Positions 1 to 7,673 of a stretch of 64,000 nt of DNA are shown here, piece by piece. This stretch comes from an uncultured Lachnospiraceae bacterium. Lineage in GTDB: Bacteria > Bacillota > Clostridia > Lachnospirales > Lachnospiraceae. Made by a program: the position numbers and the translations under genes. Numbering within the stretch: the first letter of the stretch is position 1; every line of letters begins with the position of its first letter. The DNA lies in assembly GCA_910588865.1 (NCBI GenBank), contig CAJUSJ010000002.1, forward strand, positions 1 to 64,000, written 5' to 3'. Under the pieces are notes generated by a model. That model worked only from the letters and a program-made list of their open reading frames with translations. It did no database searches and was not told the origin of the DNA.

Positions 1-237
1 TTTGGGCTTTTTTAGCCCTTTAAGTATTGACTATTGAAGTAGCACAACAAGTTAACTTATGCTTTTGCTTTGAAAGCCCATGGCCGCGGGCGATCTGAAT
101 TCAGGTATGCCAAGCGCGCCCGCCATATGCTTTCATGTGTGGTGGCGCATGAAGGTTTGCTTTGAAATCAAAAAAAGCACAGGCATATATGTTGTGCTTG
201 CACATGCTTCGTCAAAAAACGGATAGGAGATGACATC
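1..237. promoter_or_regulatory. Upstream region of the first AraC gene, with repeats
   Basis: No gene is visible here. A GGGCT-T5-AGCCC hairpin near base 4 may end a gene to the left. The 12-base word TTTGCTTTGAAA occurs twice (64-75 and 156-167). An inverted repeat AAGCACA/TGTGCTT (175-181 and 193-199) surrounds the palindrome CATATATG. An AGGAG ribosome site lies just before the ATG at 238. These are plausible operator elements for AraC autoregulation, but that is inference. Confidence 0.4.
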
Positions 238-1173
238 ATGAGGAACATCAAGTACACGGATTCCGCGCAATTTCAATGTCTTGAGCACTTAAGGGAAGCT
301 TTCATGGACCTTTATCTGGTCCACTGCGGCATCGAGCACTGCCAGCCTTCCCAGTATTTAGGCCCCTCTTTTCGGGATGAATACATTATCCATTTTGTTC
401 TGGAGGGCAAAGGAAGCTACACGGTAGGCGGCATCACCTATTTTTTATCCAGCAACCAGATGTTTCTGATCAATCCCGGGGAGGAGATCCGCTACGGCGC
501 TGACCCGGATGAACCCTGGACCTACGCGTGGGTGGGGTTCAACGGGATCCGGGCCCCCTCAACTCTCAGGAATTGCGGCTTTTCAAAACAGGCCTATGTC
601 CTCCCTTTTAAGAAGCAGGATATTTTAGTGGAATATATCTCCAATATACTGGGCTCTTCCCAGCTGTCCTTTTCCAATGACTTAAAAAGGAACGCCTATC
701 TCCTAATGCTCTTTTCTTATCTCGTGGAAAATTGCAACAGCCTTTTGGGACAGACCGGCAAAAATGGGGATGCCCACTACGATTATGGGAGCAATGTTTA
801 TTTAGAACAGGCCATCGACTATATCAAATGGAATCACAGCCGGGGAATCAATGTGACCGATATTGCCGATTATATCGGCATCAGCCGTACTTATCTAAAT
901 CATGTGTTCCAGAAGGAGCTGGGAATCTCCTCCCAGAAGTTCCTCATGGATTTCCGTCTTCACAAGGCTGCCAGCCTTCTGACCTCCTCGGATCTTCCTG
1001 TGACAGAAGTGTCCGCGGAGGTAGGCTACGACGACTCTCTGGCGTTTTCCAAGGCATTCAAGAAAAAATTCGGGTTGAGTCCCAAAAACTACCGCAGCCA
1101 CAAAGAGACCATGGAACTCTACACCTCCAAGCAGCCTCCCACCGACGCGCTCCTCAATGTGATAAAACCATAG
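238..1173 (+). CDS. AraC family transcriptional regulator (first of a tandem pair)
   Basis: A 311-residue regulator. Residues about 30-120 resemble the AraC-type cupin sensor domain, with an LEGKGSYTVGG-type strand and a WTYAWVGFNG motif. Residues about 190-290 form the double helix-turn-helix DNA-binding domain, ending in the family signature FGLSPKNYR. The start follows an AGGAG site. The neighbour 20 bases downstream is a paralogue with the same layout, so the two probably arose by duplication and may be cotranscribed. Both converge on a GH36 alpha-galactosidase. By analogy with raffinose/melibiose regulators this suggests a sugar-responsive activator of that gene, but the ligand cannot be read from the sequence. 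Confidence 0.9.
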   Translation: MRNIKYTDSAQFQCLEHLREAFMDLYLVHCGIEHCQPSQYLGPSFRDEYIIHFVLEGKGSYTVGGITYFLSSNQMFLINPGEEIRYGADPDEPWTYAWVGFNGIRAPSTLRNCGFSKQAYVLPFKKQDILVEYISNILGSSQLSFSNDLKRNAYLLMLFSYLVENCNSLLGQTGKNGDAHYDYGSNVYLEQAIDYIKWNHSRGINVTDIADYIGISRTYLNHVFQKELGISSQKFLMDFRLHKAASLLTSSDLPVTEVSAEVGYDDSLAFSKAFKKKFGLSPKNYRSHKETMELYTSKQPPTDALLNVIKP

Positions 1174-1193
1174 CGACAACAGGTGAATAAATT

Positions 1194-2075
1194 ATGGAAC
1201 AATCTCTTGTACTTCAGCTTCCCAGCCGCCAGATCCAGGACTTCTACCTGTGCTTCTGCGGCTATGCCAAATGCGAACCCCTCCACACTCCCGGATACGG
1301 CGTTCGCCCCAATTACGTGATCCACTATGTTTTAGAGGGCCAGGGGGAGTATCGGGTGGATAATGAAATTTTTCATCTCACAGCAGGCCAGGGATTCATC
1401 ATTGAACCCAATGTTCTGACATTTTATCAGGCCAGTTCCGCGAATCCCTGGTCCTATGTGTGGGTGGGCTTTTCCGGCCCAAGAGCCCCGGAATACCTGT
1501 CTTACTTAGGTTTTAACCACAACCATCTGGTCTTTAAAAGCTCTGAATCACAGAGAATTCGGGATCTGGTATTCCAGATGCTGCGCTCCAACCAGAACAG
1601 CCCCAAAAATGAATTTTATCTTCACGGATTGTTTTTTGAATTTTTTTCCTGTCTCATCGACGAGAACGCTCCCAGACAGCAGGAAGATTTAGACGGGGAC
1701 AGGGAGACCACTAACCGCTACTTAAGGGAAGCCATCTCCTATATCCAGCGGCATTTCCATCAGGGGCTGCGGGTGTCGGACATAGCGGACCATGTGGCCG
1801 TAAGCCGGGGATACCTTTACCAGATCTTCAATGAGACCCTGGGCATGTCCCCAAAACAGTATTTAACCAACTTCTGCATGACCAGGGCCACGGAACTTCT
1901 GACCCTGAACAACGAGCCTGTGGAAATCGTTGCCAGAAAATGCGGCTACTCCAACCCAGTGGCCTTCTCCGCCCTGTTCCGAAAGCGCATGGGGATGTCC
2001 CCCACCCAGTATAGGAACCAGCTGTCAGCGGCATACCGCGACAGGCTTAAGAGAGAATTGGAAAGTCTGCGGTAA
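1194..2075 (+). CDS. AraC family transcriptional regulator (second of a tandem pair)
   Basis: A 293-residue AraC/XylS-type regulator. The N-terminal half carries a cupin sensor (LEGQGEYRVDN, then WSYVWVGFSGPRAPEYL). The C-terminal part, about 183-282, is the two-HTH domain ending FRKRMGMSPTQYR. It parallels the upstream regulator motif for motif (WVGF-G-RAP, LGF) while differing at most other positions, which indicates an old duplication. The gene is followed by a strong intrinsic terminator. It probably controls galactoside use together with its paralogue, judging only from its place next to the alpha-galactosidase gene. Confidence 0.9.
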   Translation: MEQSLVLQLPSRQIQDFYLCFCGYAKCEPLHTPGYGVRPNYVIHYVLEGQGEYRVDNEIFHLTAGQGFIIEPNVLTFYQASSANPWSYVWVGFSGPRAPEYLSYLGFNHNHLVFKSSESQRIRDLVFQMLRSNQNSPKNEFYLHGLFFEFFSCLIDENAPRQQEDLDGDRETTNRYLREAISYIQRHFHQGLRVSDIADHVAVSRGYLYQIFNETLGMSPKQYLTNFCMTRATELLTLNNEPVEIVARKCGYSNPVAFSALFRKRMGMSPTQYRNQLSAAYRDRLKRELESLR

Positions 2076-2082
2076 AGGGCAA

Positions 2083-2126
2083 AAAAAGTTCAATACCCCA
2101 CAGCGTCTCGGGGTACTGAACTTTTT
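2083..2126 (+). terminator. Intrinsic terminator of the AraC pair
   Basis: AAAAAGTTCA and TGAACTTTTT pair around a TACCCC/GGGGTA inner stem. The A- and T-flanks make it potentially bidirectional, so it could also serve the convergent alpha-galactosidase gene. The truncated dispersed repeat begins directly after its T-run. Confidence 0.85.
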
Positions 2127-2127
2127 A

Positions 2128-2161
2128 TGTACACGGGGCGGGGGAAGGGTCTCCCCTACTC
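2128..2161 (-). repeat. Dispersed GC-rich repeat, copy E (internally deleted)
   Basis: The GTGTACA-side end (TGTACACGGGGCGG) is joined straight to the opposite end (GGGAAGGGTCTCCCC), so the central nested hairpin seen in the full copies is missing. Its TGTACAC end abuts the T-run of the AraC terminator, as in the other copies. It looks like a deletion derivative of the 78-bp element. Confidence 0.7.
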
Positions 2162-4378
2162 CATGGACTTTGCTTTCAGCACATAAATCTTAGACCAGAA
2201 ATCCGTGCAGTACTCTCCCGGGAATGCCTGGCCGGCAGAAGCGTCGCTGGTGATCAGTCCCGCGCTCATCAGCTCATCCCCATAGAACCACTCATCCTTT
2301 TCCTCTACCTGATACTTCACGTCTGGCAGAAGGCCTCTCAGTTTCATCCTGCGGAATTCACAGTTTACATCATTTAAGATCTTATAATATCCCACAATAG
2401 CTGTCTTCTTGTCCTCGGACACGGTCATCCACGCGGCGATATTGTTCTCAAAAGGACTCTGAAGCCGGTAGAAGGTGCCGAACTGGATCACCTCTCTGTA
2501 CTGCTTCATGAAGGAGATCTGCTTCCTGACCACCTTCCGCTCCTCCTGTGACAGCTTCCGCAGATCCAGCTCATAGCCGAAGGCTCCGAAATAGGCCACA
2601 TTTCCCCTGGTCTCAAGAGGCGTGAGCCGGAACAGCTGATGATTTGGAACCGCGGACACATGGGCCCCCATGCTCACCACCGGGTAGCCGAAGGAGGTTC
2701 CATACTGGATCTTGATCCTCTCCGCCGCGTCAGAATCATCGCTGGTCCAGCACTGGGGCGCATAGAAAAGCATCCCCGCGTCAAACCTGGCGCCTCCGCT
2801 GGCGCAGGACTCAAACAGGATCTGGGGGAAATTCTGGATCAGTCTCTCATACAGGCGGTAGACTCCCAGAATATACCGGTGGAAGATCTCTCCCTGGCGG
2901 TCCGCCGGATATCCCTGGGAATAGCACTCGGTAATCGAGCGGTTCATATCCCACTTGATATAGGATACTTTTGACTCAGACAAAATAGCCGCTATCATAT
3001 CATAAATGTGATCCACCACCTCGGCCCTGGAAAAGTCAAGAACCAGCTGATTTCTCCCCTGGGAGCTGGTTCTCCCCGGCGTCTGGAGGGCCCAGTCCGG
3101 ATGGGCTCTGTACAAGTCGCTGTCCGGATTCACCATCTCCAGCTCCACCCACAGGCCGAACTTCATCCCCAGGGCCTCAATCTTTTCCGAAAGCCCCCGG
3201 ATCCCTTCCGGCAGTCTCTCTGTGTTGGCGTACCAGTCTCCCAGACCGCTGGAATCGCTGCTTCTGGCCCCGAACCATCCGTCATCAAGCACAAACAGCT
3301 CTACCCCGTCCTCCTTGGCCGCCTTGGCGATGTTCACCAGCTTCTCTTCGTTAAAATCAAAATAAGTAGCCTCCCAGTTGTTTAGGAGAACAGGCCGGAC
3401 CTTGTCCCTCCACACGCCTCTGGCAAGGCGGGTACGGTAGAGATGGTGGAAAGTCTGGCTCATCCCGTTGAGGCCCTGATCCGAATACACCATCACAGCC
3501 TCTGGGGTCTGAAAGCTCTCCCCATGCTCTAACTTCCAGGTAAAGGCAAATGGATTGATGCCCAGCATCACTCTTGTCACATTGTAGGTGTCCACCTCTG
3601 CCTGGGCCAGAAAATTCCCGCTGTACACCAGCGAAAAGCCCATAGCTTCCCCCTGAAACTCGTCAGCCGTAGGGCGCTTTAACACAATAAATGGGTTGTG
3701 GTTGTGGCTGGAGTGGCCTCTGGTGCTGTTCACCGCCTGGATGCCCTGCTCCAGACGGCGGGTCTTCACCTGCCTCTCCCTGGACCATGCCCCGGAAAAC
3801 TGGATCCAGTCATAGTCACAGTCCGGAAGATCCAGACACATGCTCATGGCCCTGGTGATCCGCACTGTTTTCCAGGAAGGGTTCTCAAACCTCGCGCTTC
3901 TCGCGACAGCCGCCTCTTTGCTGAATATGGTGTAGAGAAGGATCAGCTTAACATTCAGCAGCTTGTCCCTCAGAGTGATCTCCAAAGTGTCCGCCTCCTC
4001 TGCCTCCTCCGCGTAAGTAGCCGGAAGCCCTTCCAGCACAGGCTTGCCGCCAAAGATCCTGTATGACTCATATGTAAAGTTGGTCAGACGGCTTCCATTG
4101 TCCTGCTGGATCTCCAGGGCGGGAAGACGAAAATCCGTTGTCCCGTAGGCCGGATACTCCTGACGCACATGTTCCAGAGAGAATCCGAAGTCCTGCTGCA
4201 GGGCGCTCATGGGCCGGTTAGCGATCTCCAGAAAATGCCCGAAATTCTCTCTGTCCCGAATCTTTTTCCCAAAATAAAGCTGGCCCAGCTGGCCGTTGGC
4301 CAGAATTTTTATGATATAGCTGATACTGTCGTTATACAGGTGAAATTCCCGTGCTGATTCGTGAAAGACAATGCTCAT
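2156..4378 (-). CDS. aga: Alpha-galactosidase, glycoside hydrolase family 36
   Basis: A cytoplasmic retaining alpha-galactosidase that removes terminal alpha-1,6-galactose from melibiose, raffinose and stachyose. At 740 residues it has the usual GH36 length. The nucleophile Asp477 lies in YIKWDMNR and the acid/base Asp548 in CWTSDDSD, matching the spacing known in the family. Other GH36 hallmarks are FVLDDGWFG near 365 and ESCASGG near 525. There is no signal peptide, so substrate must be imported, yet no sugar transporter is adjacent. A ribosome site GGAGGAGAT precedes the ATG. The promoter has a good -10 and a poor -35, as expected for an activator-dependent gene; the AraC pair facing it is the likely regulator. 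Confidence 0.95.
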   Translation of the reverse strand: MSIVFHESAREFHLYNDSISYIIKILANGQLGQLYFGKKIRDRENFGHFLEIANRPMSALQQDFGFSLEHVRQEYPAYGTTDFRLPALEIQQDNGSRLTNFTYESYRIFGGKPVLEGLPATYAEEAEEADTLEITLRDKLLNVKLILLYTIFSKEAAVARSARFENPSWKTVRITRAMSMCLDLPDCDYDWIQFSGAWSRERQVKTRRLEQGIQAVNSTRGHSSHNHNPFIVLKRPTADEFQGEAMGFSLVYSGNFLAQAEVDTYNVTRVMLGINPFAFTWKLEHGESFQTPEAVMVYSDQGLNGMSQTFHHLYRTRLARGVWRDKVRPVLLNNWEATYFDFNEEKLVNIAKAAKEDGVELFVLDDGWFGARSSDSSGLGDWYANTERLPEGIRGLSEKIEALGMKFGLWVELEMVNPDSDLYRAHPDWALQTPGRTSSQGRNQLVLDFSRAEVVDHIYDMIAAILSESKVSYIKWDMNRSITECYSQGYPADRQGEIFHRYILGVYRLYERLIQNFPQILFESCASGGARFDAGMLFYAPQCWTSDDSDAAERIKIQYGTSFGYPVVSMGAHVSAVPNHQLFRLTPLETRGNVAYFGAFGYELDLRKLSQEERKVVRKQISFMKQYREVIQFGTFYRLQSPFENNIAAWMTVSEDKKTAIVGYYKILNDVNCEFRRMKLRGLLPDVKYQVEEKDEWFYGDELMSAGLITSDASAGQAFPGEYCTDFWSKIYVLKAKSME

Positions 4379-4410
4379 ATCAATCTCCTCCCAAAAAGAA
4401 ATGTGTGGCT

Positions 4411-4439
4411 ATTATAATCGAAAACACAGGAAAGGGAAA
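4411..4439 (-). promoter_or_regulatory. Putative activator-dependent promoter of the alpha-galactosidase
   Basis: On the minus strand a consensus TATAAT (4411-4416) lies 17 bases from a poor -35, TTTCCC (4434-4439). A strong -10 with a weak -35 is typical of AraC-activated promoters. No operator half-sites were identified with confidence. Confidence 0.5.
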
Positions 4440-4486
4440 TAGTAATTATGTTCAGCAAAGTATCAAAAATGTCATATCTCTAGCTG

Positions 4487-4515
4487 TTGATTTTCTTCGC
4501 CCTGTCTGCTATACT
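4487..4515 (+). promoter_or_regulatory. Sigma-A-type promoter of the YjfB-like gene
   Basis: TTGATT and TATACT separated by exactly 17 bases, 39 bases before the ATG, with a GGAGGTGA ribosome site between. Confidence 0.75.
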
Positions 4516-4554
4516 AATACAGGGAAACCAATTCCAAAGCGGAGGTGAATCATC

Positions 4555-4731
4555 ATGGATGTAGCAGCCATGTCTCTTTCCCTGTCAGCGTGCGAAACCA
4601 ACACCAATATCAGCCTTGCCATGATGTCCAAGGTTCTTGACACCGCGGAGGTGGCAGGTGAAGCACTGACAGAGATGATCGAGTCTGTTCCCACACCGGG
4701 ACTAGGAGAACTCATTGATGTTCTCGCGTAG
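4555..4731 (+). CDS. YjfB-family small protein (putative motility protein)
   Basis: A 58-residue protein read directly from the bases; it starts MDVAAMSLSLS and ends GLGELIDVLA. It matches the short YjfB 'putative motility protein' family: an N-terminal MD-A-MS-sL stretch, a middle such as ISLAMMSKVLD, and a hydrophobic tail. The molecular role of the family is unknown; the motility label comes from its presence in motile Bacillus and Clostridia. It is monocistronic, with its own consensus promoter, a strong GGAGGTGA ribosome site and its own terminator. No flagellar gene lies in this window. Confidence 0.8.
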   Translation: MDVAAMSLSLSACETNTNISLAMMSKVLDTAEVAGEALTEMIESVPTPGLGELIDVLA

Positions 4732-4750
4732 CCGCCGCGCGTAGGAGGAG

Positions 4751-4789
4751 AAGGGCAGCCGACTTAGCGCGGCTGCCCTTTTACTTTTT
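4751..4789 (+). terminator. Intrinsic terminator of the YjfB-like gene
   Basis: The 11-bp stem AAGGGCAGCCG/CGGCTGCCCTT is followed by TTACTTTTT. Confidence 0.9.
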
Positions 4790-4914
4790 CATTTATCAAA
4801 TCAATACATCCCCCCGTTCTTGTTACCGGAACCGACTCGGATGATCCGGAAGATTAATCCCCGGATCTATCTGGTCCTTATGAGTTATTTTAAAAAACTC
4901 ATTGGCGGAAGAGT

Positions 4915-5715
4915 TCATACTTCTTTTAGAAGCTCCTCAAAAAATCGCTTTCCGTCCTCATAGCCCTGCTTAAGTCTCCTTCTGGCCCCCTCCCGGGAAA
5001 AATCCAGAGTTCCCGTCATAAAATCCCCCTGATCCTCCGACGGGATGATCTGGGCAATGGAGGCTCCCGGGAAGTCCGCCTCATCCACTGACCCCTGGCT
5101 GCTTAAGTGGATCACCAGAAAGTCCCGGTATCCGGCATTGTATAACGGCCTCACAGGAACATTATCCTTCAGCCCTCCGTCCAGATACAGGCTTCTGCCA
5201 AACCTTACCGGCTCAAAAACGCCAGGCAGGGCTGATGTGGCCAAAAGCACGGTCTCCATGTCATTTTGTGTCATCCCTGTCATGTTGATGTAATCCACCA
5301 GGTTCTTGGTGGTGTTATAACAGGCCGCGTAGCAGGGCATCTGTCTGTCGCGGATCTTCTTCACATCCAGCTCCTGCCGGATGATCTGGATCAATCCCTG
5401 CCTTGTGAACATCCCCTCCCTAAGCGCGTCAGCAGCCTCGGCCAGAAGTCCATTCTCCCCGATCTCACGCAGCCCTTCCAGCAGCGTCTTTTTTCCCGGG
5501 GTCAGGATCTTCTCCTCAGACATGGCCAGCCAGATTCGTTCAGCCGCCTGATAGTCCCCCTGCGCGAACAAGGCCCCGTTAAGCCCGCCCACAGAAGCTC
5601 CGGACACCGCGCTTATATTTCGGTCCGCGCCGCACTCGATCATGGACTTCCATACCCCTATCTCATAAGCTCCTTTCCCGCCGCCTCCGGCCAGGATCAA
5701 TGCCGTTCCCTTCAT
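4915..5715 (-). CDS. Patatin-like phospholipase family protein
   Basis: A 266-residue lipid acyl hydrolase of the patatin/RssA-like family. It has a Ser-Asp catalytic dyad: Ser41 in the nucleophile elbow GASVGG and Asp179 in YLDGGLKDNVP. The glycine-rich oxyanion loop is GGGGKGAYEIG near residue 10. There is no signal peptide or membrane segment. The ATG at 5715 was chosen over an upstream one because AAGGAG lies 8 bases before it and the oxyanion loop then falls at the usual place. Natural substrates are unknown; bacterial relatives hydrolyse membrane phospholipid or lysophospholipid. It appears monocistronic, with an AT-rich upstream region. Confidence 0.9.
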   Translation of the reverse strand: MKGTALILAGGGGKGAYEIGVWKSMIECGADRNISAVSGASVGGLNGALFAQGDYQAAERIWLAMSEEKILTPGKKTLLEGLREIGENGLLAEAADALREGMFTRQGLIQIIRQELDVKKIRDRQMPCYAACYNTTKNLVDYINMTGMTQNDMETVLLATSALPGVFEPVRFGRSLYLDGGLKDNVPVRPLYNAGYRDFLVIHLSSQGSVDEADFPGASIAQIIPSEDQGDFMTGTLDFSREGARRRLKQGYEDGKRFFEELLKEV

Positions 5716-5949
5716 GGTTTTAATCTCCTTCAAAAATTTGCCTTTTTTTATAATATGAACCAAAAAGCCCCGGTTCAGTCGCCTGGCCTGGAACCTTTCA
5801 TTTTTATGCTCTTTTTACTATATTACCTCATAATATAATAATAAAAATAGCATTTTCCCCAATAATTGTATTTACAAGCCGTTAAAAAGTTGTTAAAATC
5901 AAAGTATCCGATTCTTTTCTAGTTCAATTGCGTAGACTGGAGGTCTGAC

Positions 5950-6750
5950 ATGAAAAAACGTGACAAGATTACAATGATACTCCTTACTGCCGCTTTGCTC
6001 GGCTGCGGCGGCTGCTCTTCAAAAGCCCAATCAGCTTCCCTCATGGATTTTCAGGCAAAGGTGGAATGGAAGACGCCCATGCCTGCCGCAGGGGACAAAC
6101 CCAAGATCTTATTTGTAGGCAACAGCCACACTTACTACAACAATCTTTCTGAAATGTTTGTGAATATCACAAAGGCCTCTGGCCACAAAAGCAGTGTCCG
6201 CGAACTGTCCTCCGGCTACTACACGCTGAAACAGTACGCTGACACCGACGACCAGGGCGGCGCTCTTCTGGATAAAACCCTGTCTGAGCAGTCCTGGGAC
6301 TTTGTCATCCTTCAGGAACACATTGCCAATTCCCTGTCTGAAGACGACATGTTTCCCTCATCCCGGATCCTGGACGAGAAGATCAAAAAATCCGGGGGAC
6401 AGACAGCCTTTCTCATGGTCTGGACTCCCAAAAAAGGGATGAATCACCGCAAACCGGAACAGATCCAGTCTAAGATCGCTTCCAACAATATAACCATTGC
6501 CCAGGAGCTGGATTCTCTGGTGATTCCCGCCGGGATCAGCTTCATGCGGTGCAAGGAGCAGTATCCTGATATTGAGCTGTGGGACCAGGACGGCCAGCAC
6601 CCGTCTCCGGAAGGAAGCTACTTAGCAGCCTGCACCGCCTATGCCGTGATCTTTCAGGAATCCCCGGAAAATTGCTCTTACATCGGGGATTTGGACCAAG
6701 ACCTGGCCTTAAAGCTGCAGATGGTGGCAGCGGACACGGTTTTGAATTAA
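5950..6750 (+). CDS. SGNH/GDSL-type hydrolase lipoprotein
   Basis: A 266-residue secreted lipoprotein. A basic N-terminus and hydrophobic stretch end in a lipobox-like LLGC (Cys19; a second Cys at 22). The mature part is an SGNH-fold esterase: Ser59 in FVGNSHTYYN, and the catalytic Asp/His pair in WDQDGQH (Asp214, His217). It probably acts on acyl or acetyl esters at the cell surface, but the substrate is not predictable. The ribosome site is GGAGG, 7 bases before the ATG. The next gene starts 24 bases downstream on the same strand, so the two are probably cotranscribed despite unrelated functions. Confidence 0.85.
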   Translation: MKKRDKITMILLTAALLGCGGCSSKAQSASLMDFQAKVEWKTPMPAAGDKPKILFVGNSHTYYNNLSEMFVNITKASGHKSSVRELSSGYYTLKQYADTDDQGGALLDKTLSEQSWDFVILQEHIANSLSEDDMFPSSRILDEKIKKSGGQTAFLMVWTPKKGMNHRKPEQIQSKIASNNITIAQELDSLVIPAGISFMRCKEQYPDIELWDQDGQHPSPEGSYLAACTAYAVIFQESPENCSYIGDLDQDLALKLQMVAADTVLN

Positions 6751-6774
6751 AATGTTTTAAGGAGTTTTCCTGTT

Positions 6775-7593
6775 ATGGCAGATATTATCAAAATCACCGA
6801 TTTCGCCGCGCCTGAACTGGACATCTATGCCCGTTTTACAGAAAACCAGCTTCTCAACCGCCACGAGCCCCAAAAAGGGATCTTCATCGCGGAGAGCCCC
6901 AAAGTCATTGAACGGGCCCTGAATGCCGGATATGAGCCTATCTCCTTTCTGACAGAGGAAAAGCATGTCCGGGGGCAGGCCCGGGATCTTATCACCCGGT
7001 GCAGCCGGATTCCCGTGTATACGGCTGAGCCGGAAGTCCTGACACAGCTCACCGGCTATCAGCTGACCAGAGGCACCCTGTGCGCCATGTACCGAAAGCC
7101 TCTCTTGTCGGTCAGTGAGATCTGCCTTCACAAGCGCCGCGTCGCTGTCCTGGACAATGTCATGAATCCTACCAATGTGGGGGCCATCATCCGCTCCGCC
7201 GCGGCCCTTAATATGGAAGCGGTCCTTTTGACCCCTGACTGCAGCAATCCCCTCTACCGCCGGGCCATACGGGTCAGCATGGGAACCGTGTTTCAGATCC
7301 CATGGACCTTTCTGGAGGAAAAGGACATAGAAATTTTGCGGCACCTGGGCTTTAAGACCGCTGCCATGGCATTGTCCCGCCAGTCCGTGGACATTGACCA
7401 CCCGGCTCTCATGGCGGAAGACAAACTGGCGGTGGTTCTGGGAGCCGAGGGGGACGGCCTGGCCCCCTCTACTATCGCGAAATGTGATTACACGGTATGC
7501 ATCCCCATGTCCCACGGGGTGGACTCTCTCAATGTGGCAGCCGCCAGCGCGGTTGCCTTTTGGCAGTTGGGAAAAAAATCCAAAAAATTTTAA
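6775..7593 (+). CDS. TrmH/SpoU family RNA 2'-O-ribose methyltransferase
   Basis: A 272-residue SPOUT-class methyltransferase that transfers a methyl group from SAM to a ribose 2'-OH in rRNA or tRNA. The N-terminal third is the SpoU substrate-binding domain, with FIAESPKVIERALNAG. The C-terminal knot carries the three SpoU motifs: VMNPTNVGAIIRSA, VVLGAEGDGL and IPMSHGVDSLNVAAA. These bind SAM and form the dimer interface. The exact RNA target is not decidable from sequence; relatives include RlmB and YsgA/TsnR-like enzymes. It ends about 80 bases before the DUF4397 gene, with no clear terminator between. Confidence 0.9.
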   Translation: MADIIKITDFAAPELDIYARFTENQLLNRHEPQKGIFIAESPKVIERALNAGYEPISFLTEEKHVRGQARDLITRCSRIPVYTAEPEVLTQLTGYQLTRGTLCAMYRKPLLSVSEICLHKRRVAVLDNVMNPTNVGAIIRSAAALNMEAVLLTPDCSNPLYRRAIRVSMGTVFQIPWTFLEEKDIEILRHLGFKTAAMALSRQSVDIDHPALMAEDKLAVVLGAEGDGLAPSTIAKCDYTVCIPMSHGVDSLNVAAASAVAFWQLGKKSKKF

Positions 7594-7673
7594 AAACTGT
7601 TACACTGTCGGCAACGTTTCGCATAGGATATATCATACCGTTTGCGTCAGCAATCAAACAGAAAGGAAAGCCT

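Noticed and set aside
4880..4902. Hairpin after the patatin gene
   Set aside because: The stem is only 7 AT-rich pairs and no T-run follows on the minus strand; not listed as a terminator.
6757..7515. 252-codon open frame antisense to the TrmH-like gene
   Set aside because: Shadow of a gene with all SpoU motifs; no ribosome site.
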